Below, in pieces: positions 1 to 7,852 of a stretch of DNA of 22,322 nt. The stretch comes from Strigomonas culicis (lineage: Eukaryota; Euglenozoa; Kinetoplastea; Trypanosomatida; Trypanosomatidae). Numbering within the stretch: position 1 is the first letter of the stretch; the number at the start of each line of letters is the position of its first letter. Made by a program: the position numbers and the translations under genes. The DNA lies in NCBI GenBank assembly GCA_000482145.1, contig AUXH01000308.1:1-22322 (forward strand), given 5' to 3'. A model generated the notes under the pieces. It was not told where the DNA came from. It worked only from the letters and a program-made list of their open reading frames with translations, and did no database searches.

Positions 1-300
1 CCGCCCCTCCGCGCTCCTACCAGCACTGGTGGCTCTCCTATTTTTAGGGGTCCCACTGCTTCTTCTACTCGGCCTAGGCTTCTTCTCCACTACAGGTTCA
101 TCCGTTTCCTCTTCTGGCGGTGGGTCCGCCAACGCTGGCACCGTCCCACCGGTGATGGGCCTTTCGTCCGTGGTGCTCACCTCCGCCGGGTGGCTGTTGC
201 GCGGAGGGGGAGCGGTGGTGGAGGGGGCCTCCGCCGGGCACGGTGGCACTGGTGGTGTGTCGTCGTCAATGCATTCAACGGTATCATAATCGTCGCCCAT
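1..300 (-). CDS. N-terminal part of a Pro/acidic-rich hypothetical protein, cut by the window edge
   Basis: Reading the minus strand from the ATG at 300 gives 100 uninterrupted codons to base 1 with no stop, so the 3' part lies outside the window. The product starts MGDDYDTVECIDDD, acidic, followed by a Pro/Thr/Ala/Glu-rich disordered stretch and then a basic segment (KKPRPSRRSS, KNRRATSAGR). Base composition is GC-rich like the other genes and changes abruptly to AT-rich spacer beyond 310. A second in-frame ATG at 309 would add Met-Arg-Ser; I favour neither strongly. The acceptor-like AGs at 318 and 323 lie just upstream, which fits either start. I do not recognise the family. Gly2 is followed by Asp, which disfavours N-myristoylation. 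Confidence 0.7.
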   Translation of the reverse strand, partial: MGDDYDTVECIDDDTPPVPPCPAEAPSTTAPPPRNSHPAEVSTTDERPITGGTVPALADPPPEEETDEPVVEKKPRPSRRSSGTPKNRRATSAGRSAEGR

Positions 301-317
301 TGAACGCATAAGGTAGT

Positions 318-357
318 CTAAACTCAATGGATGAAAAAGAAAAGAAGAAAAAATAAA
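318..357 (-). promoter_or_regulatory. Probable spliced-leader acceptor of the partial left-edge gene
   Basis: On the minus strand a T/C-rich tract (about 357-331, TTTTTTATTTTTTCTTC and onward) is followed by AG at 324-323 and again at 319-318, 9-23 bases before the ATGs at 309/300. This is the usual arrangement of a kinetoplastid trans-splicing acceptor. Which AG is used cannot be told from sequence alone. Confidence 0.5.
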
Positions 358-755
358 AAATACGGGTATGTAAAACAATTATACTAAAAAAAAAGTTTAG
401 AACAAGGTACCAAAAAAAAAAGGAAAATATATTAAAAATATATGTTTATTTTAGGAGTTCTAGTGTTCTACTCAACCAGAGGAAGAAAAAAAAACAAGCA
501 AACAAAGAACCCTATGTAGAGCCCAATTAAAATATATATATATATATATATATATATACAACCTAAGTATGTGTGTGTATATGAGGGAAAGAGTGAGTAT
601 TAGGGGAGGTAAGGAAAAATATTTGAAACAGAGGAAACGACAACAACAAAAGAAAGAAAAACACATACGCTTCAGCTTTCAAAATCATGCATGTGTGTGA
701 ATTCACAAATCCAGAAACCATAAGAGAGACAACTGAATTAACGGTATACTGAACT
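358..755 (-). other. Spacer: TRL1 3' untranslated region and intergenic sequence
   Basis: This AT-rich stretch between the TRL1 stop and the next acceptor contains A-runs, an (AT)n tract at 532-558 and a short GT-rich patch (about 570-582). It should supply the 3' untranslated region of TRL1. The 64-codon minus-strand frame inside it is U-rich nonsense. I see no gene or RNA here. Confidence 0.6.
532..558. repeat. (AT)n microsatellite
   Basis: This is an uninterrupted alternating AT tract of 27 bases, about 200 bases downstream of the TRL1 stop on the minus strand. Similar tracts occur at 11319, 18112 and 22284, all in spacers. Confidence 0.95.
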
Positions 756-3700
756 TCACCGAAACATAAACGTGCCGGACAGCAACACCTCCTCCGTCAG
801 TTCGATACACTGCACCGACGGGTTCGCGCCGGCCTCCTGCTTGTGGTGGAAGCGGTGCAACAGTTCATTACTATATTTAGGTGGAAACCCTTTCCGATTG
901 GCAATCGTAATGTGCGGGTACGGGTTGTCGCAGGGAAACAGCTTTTCGCTCAGCTCCCGCTCCAGGTTCATTTCAGGGAAGCTCGTGGCCGTGTCTGCAT
1001 CGACCACCGGCAGTGGAGACGGCCGCTCATTCGCGACCTCCATGCAGACCCCGTTGGCGTCGTAGAGGATGCGCGTACAGCGCAGCTGCCGGTCCAGCGT
1101 GCGGCCGTTGCGGCGCCCGAGATGAACCATGAGGAACGGGTCTGCCTGCCCGACAAAGAACTTCGTTGTGATGTGGAACGCCTGCTGCAGTACCTTCTCG
1201 TGCAGCAGGCCGACGGCCGCGTCCGCCTGCTGCACGAGCTGCACGATGCGCGCGGTATCCTCCGGGGCCGTGATCGCCAGGCACGCGTAGAGCGGCGCGT
1301 GGGGCTGCGCCGCAATGACGCGCTCGTACGCCTGTGACATGTGGATGGCGTACCGCAGCACCCGCTCTTCGCGCTCCCGCCTGTGGTGGGGATCGTCTGG
1401 CGTGTCACCGCCGCGGCCGTGAGTGGGGTGGTTGAGGTCCGCGAGGGCGGGCAGCGGGTGGCGCTGCTGGCCGGACGGGCGGCGTAGGGCCGACCAGATC
1501 TGCCTGACGATCGCCGTCAGGTCGTCCAGCACGCTGCAGTACAGGATCGTCTCCTCCTCCAGGTACCTGCCCATCGTGCTCTCCGTCTCGTACGCGGCGG
1601 GGTCCTCGCAGCTCTGTACGGCGGACGACAGAAAGGTGTGAATCTTCTTCTCCAGCATGGCCTTCTCGCGCTGCGAGGCGTGCGGCAGCACCTTAATCGT
1701 GCGGTGGCCGGCGCCGCGCTCGAGGACGCGGTCGTAGCAGACCTGTAGCAGGTGGCGCCGCCCGCCCCCGCGGGGCCCGGGCGCCTCCTCGACGTCGCGC
1801 TCGTCGTCCGGGTGGTAGAAGCACACGATGCAGCAGATGTTGTCCTTTAATTCCCTGTAGTCGTCGTTGAGGTGCTTGTCGAGGTTCATCTTGTCCAGCA
1901 GCAGGTGCGTCACCTTCGGCGCGCCGCCGTCTGGTGTGCAGTGGGCTGCGTTGTGGATGACGGCGAGATACTTGCGCCGGTCGCCGGCCTCGTCCTGGTT
2001 CGCCCAGCACGGATAGCAGTAGTCGCACGCGCTGGCCTGCGCACCGGCCGCATGGTCCGCGTTCGCGCCGGTCGGCGGTGGGCGCACGTTGCGGAGAAGA
2101 ATGCACAGGGCCCGCGCCAGCGTCGACTTGCCGCATCCCTGGGGGCCAATGAACTTAATCACATCCAGGTCTTCATTAAAAGGCAACGAGCTGTTCGTAT
2201 TGCCAGTTGCATTCGCACTGTTCTTGTTGGTGGCCGCGGATGGCAGCTCGTATTGTTTGCACAGAGAGAGCATCTCCGCATCCCCTCCTCCGTTTTGGTT
2301 TGTCCCCGCACTGCCGTCGTAATACCTGCCAAAGTCATCCTGGAGGGTGCGCCACTGGTTCCGAATATCGAACCGCTTGTCGTTATCATTGTTTCGGCTG
2401 AACGGAATAATGATTTTTTTTAAATGCAAGTACGCGGCAAAGAGAATAAAAAAGTCCATGCGGTCCTTGGCCCACTGCTCGAAGTACGGGCGCAGTCTCG
2501 TGTACTGCATGCGTTGTATTTTTAACTGGATGGCCGACCGCAGTGCCTTGCCGGCGAGTTGCTTTTCGATAATCAGCTCCCGCACGGCGCGCTCCATCAC
2601 GTAGGGATACGCCTTCTGCTTCCAAATGGCATGGACAACCATTATGGGGGTACCGGTTGCCCCGCTCTCTCTTTCAGTGGCTTCATCATCAGCTGCTCCC
2701 TCACTGCTGGGTGGGCACCGGTAGGAGAATCCATACATAACGGAGCCCTCCGTGTTGGGCTTCCGTGAAATTGCATCAATTAATGCTGTGTACGCCTCCT
2801 TATCCTTTGGGTGGGTAGCTGTGGTTTTGCTATCCTTATGATAGGGATACACCGTGATGGGACTGTGCTGCACGAAATAGAACTGGCACACTTCGACAAA
2901 GAAATGCTTTGCTTTCATCATATCTTCACAGATACCAAACCTGTTGGAAAAGTTATGTTGGATGAGCGCTGGTGGGATGGTAAGCCACGCACCACCCGTC
3001 TTCCCATCCGCCGTCGTCTTATGATAGAAGTCATTGAACTGGTTGTAATGTGCATTCCGCGTGAGGGCAAAGAAGCGCATCTCGTTGCGCTGCTGATAGT
3101 GCACCAAGTGCTGCGAGTCCGCAAAGATGGTCTCGCAGCAGGCGGTGTAGCGCTCCTCGCAGATATGACGGAAGAAGCGATGAACGGTCTGCGGAATGGG
3201 TGGCGTGCGATCCCGCTCTGCCCTCTCCGCGGCGCGTGGGCCGGCGGCGGGCGGCGGGTACAACAGCGTCGACCGAAACAAGCGCGCGATCTTCTTCGCG
3301 TACTGATAGCGGCTGCCATTGTAGAGGTCAAATTCGCTCTCCGGCATCGCGAAGCTGAACACGATGTGGACATTTTTACTTCCGATAAACCAGAACTTCT
3401 GCGGGCTGGAATGAGTGGAAGGCGACGTGGGGCTTTCAAAGGCGGCGATGTGCCCGCACTCCCCGTTTTCCTTGTCCAAGGCCATGACGTACTGCACCTT
3501 GTCGTGGTGCCCATACGCCCGCTGCGAGCTTGCGGGAGGGCAGTGGCGCTTGTTCCCCCCACCTCTACGCTCATCACCCTCCGCCTCTTCCTCCTCTTCA
3601 TCCTTGTACCCGAACTTTCGCAGGCCATTGATCGCCGCGACTTCGATAAAATCGCTGGGGCAGAGAAACATCTCATGAAGATTTATAGCGTTCGTAGCAG

Positions 3701-4466
3701 TCGCAGCATCCTTTGCGTCTTGTTGGGATGGCGGCGGTGCTTGGCCGTCGCTGTTTTGCTCCTTCTTATACTGAATGTAGTTCTCCTTTAGCCTCTCCAG
3801 GACTTTGTTGATGGCCTTCACCTTCGCCTCCTCGGTGGCCACCTCACCGCCGCCGCTTCCGGTAGTCTCATTCCCATCCTTACCAGGTGGATGAGCGGTG
3901 CCGTCGTACAGTGAAACCAGATGGGCCTTGAGGGCCTTTATTCTCTCTGCAGAGGGGTGGTGCGAAGGATGTTTCGAGTCCGCGGTGGGAGCAACAGTGT
4001 CGGCGGTGAAGCGAAAGACGCGTGCGTTGCCGCGCGGTAGGTGCTCCCAGGCGGCAGGACTCTTCCGGTAGACCACATCATCCATGCCAGCGATGCTGCG
4101 CTCTACAATACAAAAGAACACGTACTTCTCTTCTTCTGCTCCGCTGTTGTTAGGACGACGTGTAGGAGACTTGTAATCGGGGTTCGGAAAGAGAAACAAG
4201 CGACTCTTTTCCTTGATGCGGGGGTCCTGTTCCGTGAGGTTGGGTATGAACGCGTTAGGCACATGCAGCCGCATGTCGTTGTCCTCCGTGAAGTTGAGGT
4301 TCGGCCGTGAGGGCGCTGGCGCCGAGGGGTTTTGATACTTGTTCTTCTTGTAGTAGTGTTGCTGCTGCTGCGGATGATTGTTCTTTGAAGTGGGATGTTC
4401 CTTCTTCTGTCCGCCACCCGCAGGGCGGCCAGGCGCGGCAGTGTTGGCGGTGGGCGGGGCACTCAT
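756..4466 (-). CDS. TRL1: Fungal-type tRNA ligase Trl1 (ligase, polynucleotide kinase and cyclic phosphodiesterase)
   Basis: This trifunctional enzyme joins tRNA exons after intron removal: it opens the 2',3'-cyclic phosphate, phosphorylates the 5'-OH end and seals. The T. brucei homologue is known to mature intron-containing tRNA-Tyr. Visible ligase motifs are KENG (nucleotidyl Lys332), SKNVHIVFS, motif III CETIF (Glu445), motif IV EGSVMYGF (Glu573) and motif V WKQK (Lys616, Lys618) followed by the Trl1-like YPYVMERAVREL. The kinase has P-loop GPQGCGKST (Lys780), LLLDKMN (Asp858) and ERGAGHRTIK (His921), close to the fungal RG-NHQTIK signature. The C-terminal 2H phosphodiesterase keeps both motifs, FHIT (His1098) and PHIT (His1185). 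All expected catalytic residues are present. At 1236 residues it is far longer than yeast Trl1 (about 830), mainly through a disordered Gln/Asn/Pro N-terminus (1-60), charged insertions before motif I and between ligase motifs, and Pro/Gly-rich loops in the kinase. The ATG at 4466 is the first after the acceptor at 4506. The stop is TGA. Confidence 0.9.
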   Translation of the reverse strand: MSAPPTANTAAPGRPAGGGQKKEHPTSKNNHPQQQQHYYKKNKYQNPSAPAPSRPNLNFTEDNDMRLHVPNAFIPNLTEQDPRIKEKSRLFLFPNPDYKSPTRRPNNSGAEEEKYVFFCIVERSIAGMDDVVYRKSPAAWEHLPRGNARVFRFTADTVAPTADSKHPSHHPSAERIKALKAHLVSLYDGTAHPPGKDGNETTGSGGGEVATEEAKVKAINKVLERLKENYIQYKKEQNSDGQAPPPSQQDAKDAATATNAINLHEMFLCPSDFIEVAAINGLRKFGYKDEEEEEAEGDERRGGGNKRHCPPASSQRAYGHHDKVQYVMALDKENGECGHIAAFESPTSPSTHSSPQKFWFIGSKNVHIVFSFAMPESEFDLYNGSRYQYAKKIARLFRSTLLYPPPAAGPRAAERAERDRTPPIPQTVHRFFRHICEERYTACCETIFADSQHLVHYQQRNEMRFFALTRNAHYNQFNDFYHKTTADGKTGGAWLTIPPALIQHNFSNRFGICEDMMKAKHFFVEVCQFYFVQHSPITVYPYHKDSKTTATHPKDKEAYTALIDAISRKPNTEGSVMYGFSYRCPPSSEGAADDEATERESGATGTPIMVVHAIWKQKAYPYVMERAVRELIIEKQLAGKALRSAIQLKIQRMQYTRLRPYFEQWAKDRMDFFILFAAYLHLKKIIIPFSRNNDNDKRFDIRNQWRTLQDDFGRYYDGSAGTNQNGGGDAEMLSLCKQYELPSAATNKNSANATGNTNSSLPFNEDLDVIKFIGPQGCGKSTLARALCILLRNVRPPPTGANADHAAGAQASACDYCYPCWANQDEAGDRRKYLAVIHNAAHCTPDGGAPKVTHLLLDKMNLDKHLNDDYRELKDNICCIVCFYHPDDERDVEEAPGPRGGGRRHLLQVCYDRVLERGAGHRTIKVLPHASQREKAMLEKKIHTFLSSAVQSCEDPAAYETESTMGRYLEEETILYCSVLDDLTAIVRQIWSALRRPSGQQRHPLPALADLNHPTHGRGGDTPDDPHHRREREERVLRYAIHMSQAYERVIAAQPHAPLYACLAITAPEDTARIVQLVQQADAAVGLLHEKVLQQAFHITTKFFVGQADPFLMVHLGRRNGRTLDRQLRCTRILYDANGVCMEVANERPSPLPVVDADTATSFPEMNLERELSEKLFPCDNPYPHITIANRKGFPPKYSNELLHRFHHKQEAGANPSVQCIELTEEVLLSGTFMFR

Positions 4467-4505
4467 ATCTTCCTTTCGTTATTTTTGTGTGTATTTTTTT
4501 TTTGT

Positions 4506-4571
4506 CTTGTTAGTAAACACGAGAGTATTGTAGACCGTACAAGAGGTGAAAAGAAAGATGAGAGAAGAGAT
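4506..4571 (-). promoter_or_regulatory. Probable spliced-leader acceptor of TRL1
   Basis: On the minus strand a pyrimidine tract (about 4571-4538, including CTTTCTTTTCACCTCTTG) is followed by the first downstream AG at 4507-4506, in the context ACTAACAAG. This leaves a 39-base leader without ATG before the TRL1 start at 4466. Confidence 0.55.
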
Positions 4572-5222
4572 GTTGGTTTTTGTATGTAATAGGAAAGATA
4601 CAATGTGAACAAACAAACAACAAACAAAAAACATGCATTTGCAGTAATCATTTTTTTTTTAGCATTGTCGCCAATAAGAGCGAAAACTGCATTATGGATG
4701 TATTGGGAAAATATATAAAGATAACCAAGTAAATAAACTCACACACACAAGAAAAAAAAAGTAATTGATAGCAACAATAAAAACACAAATCCAGTTTTAA
4801 CAACAAAAAAAAAACACATACAACAGACAAAGATTAAAGAGAATGCTGTATCTAGCTCTCGTTCATAAGCGAGTTGCTGCAAATATGGGGGGTTTCCTTC
4901 CATACATTTTTTGACTAGGTCTCTTTTACATCATCTAAAGGTTCTTGTTCAGCTTTTCTAATAAATGGAAAAAAATGAAAAGAAAAAAAGAAAAAGGGTG
5001 TATTATATATACAATGTTACTTTTAGTAAACACTAAATGAAAACAGTTTTTACTAAACAATTAAATGAAAAAGGAAAGCATTAAATTGCAATTGCAAAAT
5101 AAAAAAAACAATATGACACACAAAACGAGAAACAAATGAAAAAAAGGGGAAAACACATGAAGCACACATGATTAAGGGAATAACCAAAGAGCTCTCACAC
5201 ATATACACGTATGTATGGTTTT
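4572..5222 (-). other. Spacer between the Asn/Gln-rich gene and TRL1
   Basis: This is about 650 bases of AT-rich sequence with many A-runs. The part near 4845-4960 is slightly richer in GC and holds only a small hairpin (CTCG/CGAG around an 8-base loop near 4857-4872). It should contain the 3' untranslated region of the upstream gene. I see no supported gene or structured RNA. Confidence 0.5.
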
Positions 5223-6578
5223 CTAATGAGTATCTATGGCTGCTTGGACCTTGTGTACGCTCAGGGGAGTAATGCGAATATGACGGCGTTTGGACAAGGG
5301 CGCTGTCTCTGAGGGTGGTGACTGTATATAAATATTATTCATCTTGTCCATTTGTTTAGACGCATTATTATGCGTTGCTTCCTTTTTATCGGCGACTGGT
5401 TCTTCAACGCCCACTTTCACATCAGCTAAAGCGGTCTCTGTTTCGGGATTCCTCTTCAGACTCTGCTGCTCCTTGTTGGATTTGGTCATAGCCATGGGCT
5501 CCTCGTTCTGCATCGTGGTCGGCCTGGGGTGCGCCGGAATGTCGTTGGCCGGCACGGGAAGCGAGTTGATCTCCGGTGGTGTGACGTTGTTCGTGCCGGT
5601 GCTGCTGAACCCCACAGCGCGGGTCGCGGGAGCGAAGTTGATTCCATTAATAGGCAATAAATTGTTATTCGTACTCGAATTCGCTGTTGCACCCGCGGTA
5701 TCATGAGGAGCCGAAATATTGTTCATAACCGGCGCCTTTGAATAGTTGTTCTTCGCCATATTATTGTTATTATTAGTATTCGTTTTAGTAGCATTAGGTT
5801 GATTGTCCGCCATCGTGAGCTTGCTGGTCAACACATTGACGACCATATGCTGTCCCGGTGTGAAGCGCTTACTCTGGCTCCCCTGCTGCTGCTGTTTTTG
5901 CGCGTTGTTGTACTGCTGTTGCTGCTGGAGCTGGAGCTGGAGCTGGAGCTGTTGTTGCTGAAGGAGGCGCTGCGCCGCCATGGGCGGCGGCGGCGGCAGC
6001 ACCTGCCGCATGTAGGGGTTCTGATACACCTGCGCACAGGAGTAGTAGTTGGGGTGCGCCTGCACCTGGTTTTGGAAAGCGACGAAGTTGCAATAATAAT
6101 TCTGATACACGACATTACTGTTGTTGCGATGGCTGTAGCCGTTGTTGGAGAGCACCCGCTGCTGCTGCTGCTGCGCGCGGTAAGTAGCACTAGTATTCAC
6201 ATCACTGCGACTCCTGTCCGTCTGTTCGGCAGCAGCGTTGGACACCGTGTAGACACTTGTATTGTCGTCTACGCTTAGGTCCTCCTCCATTCCAGCTATG
6301 GCCGCAACCACTTCTTCGTAGTTGAATCGACTGATCGCGTCCTCTTCCACTCCTTGCGTGGCGGCGTCGTGGTCCTTACTGTTAGTCTGCGTCAGCGGCA
6401 CTCCGCACAGCTGGTCCGCGCTGGACGAGTTCCGACGGTCGTTGCTGTTTGTACTGGCGATCTCTTTAACCTCCTTTGGGTGGTGGTGAGAGCAGACGGC
6501 AGCGTTGGGGTCCGGTTTTGCTTCCAGCACAGGCTCACGGAAGAGACTGCAGGACATTTTGAAAGGTGAATCTGTCAT
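5223..6578 (-). CDS. Asn/Gln/Tyr-rich prion-like hypothetical protein (451 residues)
   Basis: I do not recognise a family. The first 100 residues are acidic and mixed, with one possible amphipathic patch (RFNYEEVVAAIAGMEEDL, about 102-120). From about 130 to 240 the chain is rich in Gln, Asn and Tyr: AQQQQQ, a Tyr/Asn/Gln segment before residue 190, PPPPPMAAQ (Met at 200), then alternating Leu-Gln and poly-Gln encoded by a repeated CTGGAG hexamer (5922-5952). An Asn run follows (about 255-280). The C-terminus (about 430-451) is basic and more structured (KRRHIRITPL, then VHKVQAA). The composition is typical of proteins that enter RNA-protein condensates, which fits but does not prove an RNA-granule role. 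The start at 6578 lies only 4 bases after a likely acceptor AG; Met8 at 6557 is the alternative. The stop is TAG. Confidence 0.8.
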   Translation of the reverse strand: MTDSPFKMSCSLFREPVLEAKPDPNAAVCSHHHPKEVKEIASTNSNDRRNSSSADQLCGVPLTQTNSKDHDAATQGVEEDAISRFNYEEVVAAIAGMEEDLSVDDNTSVYTVSNAAAEQTDRSRSDVNTSATYRAQQQQQRVLSNNGYSHRNNSNVVYQNYYCNFVAFQNQVQAHPNYYSCAQVYQNPYMRQVLPPPPPMAAQRLLQQQQLQLQLQLQQQQQYNNAQKQQQQGSQSKRFTPGQHMVVNVLTSKLTMADNQPNATKTNTNNNNNMAKNNYSKAPVMNNISAPHDTAGATANSSTNNNLLPINGINFAPATRAVGFSSTGTNNVTPPEINSLPVPANDIPAHPRPTTMQNEEPMAMTKSNKEQQSLKRNPETETALADVKVGVEEPVADKKEATHNNASKQMDKMNNIYIQSPPSETAPLSKRRHIRITPLSVHKVQAAIDTH

Positions 6579-6582
6579 TGTT

Positions 6583-6618
6583 CTGATTTAATGAATAGTG
6601 ATAAGAGAAAACAAAAAG
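6583..6618 (-). promoter_or_regulatory. Probable spliced-leader acceptor of the Asn/Gln-rich gene
   Basis: On the minus strand the tract TGCTTTTTGTTTTCTCTTATC (about 6620-6600) is followed by its first AG at 6584-6583 (AAATCAG), 4 bases before the ATG at 6578. The native leader would be very short apart from the added spliced leader. If this AG is skipped, the next ATG (6557) becomes the likely start. Confidence 0.45.
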
Positions 6619-7114
6619 CAAATCGAATTTCAGGTGTATATAAATATATGATATACACAAAAGAAAAGAAAAACTAAACAATTACTGTATGGTGTGCAGA
6701 GAACAAGTAGGGGGAAATACATAGGTAAAAGTGCTAGAAAGAACCAAAATCGAAGTAAAGACATCAGATGTGTAATGTCTCTCCTCACACAACACATAAG
6801 GTAGAAAGCAAAAGAGGTACATATGTATTTGAGATTTCCAACCAAGAGCCGTCAGAAAATGAAAACAAAAAGTAATTTCTATTTAATTTTGATTTGACGT
6901 TTAGTGTTAAAAAGAGCACCATCAACAACAGAAAAGAAAAGAAAAAGGAAAGAGTATTATTACTGAATACATCTGTGTAAGGAAAAACAAACACGCAGAA
7001 GGAAATAATAATAACGAACAAATATAAGAAAGATTCTAGTTGATTTCTATTATACATTTTACTTACTTTTTTGTTATGAATGCGAGATAGCAATGCAAAA
7101 GGAAACTAGCATTA
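6619..7114 (-). other. AT-rich spacer upstream of the Asn/Gln-rich gene
   Basis: This is AT-rich sequence with A-runs on the plus strand (U-rich on the transcribed strand). Minus-strand open frames here (71 and 102 codons) encode only Phe/Leu-rich nonsense expected from U-rich RNA. No gene, repeat family or RNA is recognised. Confidence 0.5.
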
Positions 7115-7300
7115 CTATAAAAACAAAAAAAAAACCAAAACGGGATAACAGATATATGTGGCAATAGAAAAAGAATCATCTTTTATATTTGTACATATGC
7201 GTTTCTTTCGAGAAGATAATGACGAAATGAAAACCTGCATTTGAACGGCCGTGGACGGATCGTTTGCGGTTATGGGGTGGCACTCAGTCGTATGATTCAT
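7115..7300 (-). CDS. Possible small ORF (61 codons) in a GC-richer island
   Basis: The ATG at 7300 opens a 61-codon frame whose first third (MNHTTECHPITANDPSTAVQ) looks like ordinary protein and lies in a GC-richer island. The last third is U-rich and ends in a hydrophobic LVFFLFL tail just before TAG. Its start overlaps the stop of a 29-codon frame (7386-7297) in an ATGA arrangement. A good acceptor-like site precedes both. It may be a real small gene, the decayed end of one, or a chance frame in the 3' untranslated region of the neighbouring gene. No homology is recognised. Confidence 0.25.
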   Translation of the reverse strand: MNHTTECHPITANDPSTAVQMQVFISSLSSRKKRICTNIKDDSFSIATYICYPVLVFFLFL

Positions 7301-7386
7301 GTTTGATTATTATTTCTAGTAGGATCAACGTGGTACTGACCTCTCTCTGTTGTGTGATGTTCCTTCTCCGAATCATGACACTCCAT
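7297..7386 (-). CDS. Possible mini-ORF (29 codons) overlapping the next small frame
   Basis: This is the first ATG after the acceptor-like site at 7428. It encodes 29 residues starting MECHDSEKEHHTTERG, hydrophilic and rich in His, Glu and Thr, and ends at TGA 7299-7297, which overlaps the ATG of the 61-codon frame. It could act as an upstream ORF of the latter, be the first part of a frameshifted small gene, or be chance. Confidence 0.2.
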   Translation of the reverse strand: MECHDSEKEHHTTERGQYHVDPTRNNNQT

Positions 7387-7427
7387 GTACTTCTCTTGAT
7401 GACAAGAGAGGAGAGAGAGAGATGGAG

Positions 7428-7447
7428 CTCAGTAGCGACAGAAGGAG

Positions 7448-7478
<31 letters not shown>
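7428..7478 (-). promoter_or_regulatory. Acceptor-like site with (GTT)n tract ahead of the small ORFs
   Basis: On the minus strand a (GTT)10 tract is followed by CTCCTTCTGTCGCTACTGAG, ending in AG at 7429-7428. A second CT-rich tract (about 7421-7404) follows at once. Its distance from the stop of gene A (425 bases) resembles that from the TRL1 stop to the next acceptor. This suggests an extra trans-spliced transcript between gene A and the Asn/Gln-rich gene. Confidence 0.3.
7448..7477. repeat. (AAC)n trinucleotide repeat
   Basis: Ten copies of AAC run on the plus strand (GTT on the transcribed strand), in the spacer downstream of gene A. In the plus frame it reads poly-Gln, but that 73-codon frame has no other support. 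Confidence 0.9.
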
Positions 7479-7479
7479 G

Positions 7480-7852
7480 AGTTAAGCAAATAAAGAAAAG
7501 AAATAAAAATTACTAATAATAATAATACAAAAAAAAAAGAACGAATAATAATAATTGCGTGTAAGAATCAACATTAAAAGAGAATACAATCTTCACCATT
7601 ATCCACCGAAGCGTTTTCCATTCGTAATTGTTCTTCGCTTAGTGTTTCAACTTATTCCATAACTACGAGCGAAAAGTGATCAAAAAAAGTAAAATGAACA
7701 ATTATACTACATTTCAAGCAATAGAATTCCCCAATGTTAGGAAGGAAATGAAAAAAGAGAAAGAAAGAGTTTGTTTTGTAAAAAGGAAAGAAAAAACGTT
7801 TACGAAAATCAGTCATAACAAATGTATCAATTTATGATGTACCACCAAATGT
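7480..7852 (-). other. 3' untranslated/spacer sequence downstream of gene A
   Basis: This AT-rich stretch contains AAT repeats near 7512-7556 and a mildly GC-richer patch near 7595-7680, without a convincing frame or hairpin. It is expected to hold the 3' untranslated region and polyadenylation region of gene A. Confidence 0.5.

Noticed and set aside
5960..6020. YQNPY in the Asn/Gln-rich protein as an MKT1-binding motif
   Set aside because: The known trypanosome motif is His-(Asp/Glu/Asn/Gln)-Pro-Tyr. Here the His is replaced by Gln, so the match is not adequate.
7330..7405. Possible C/D-box snoRNA (CTGA near 7336, TGATGA near 7398)
   Set aside because: On the plus strand the D-like box precedes the C-like box, the wrong order, and there is no terminal stem. 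The minus strand has no matching boxes.
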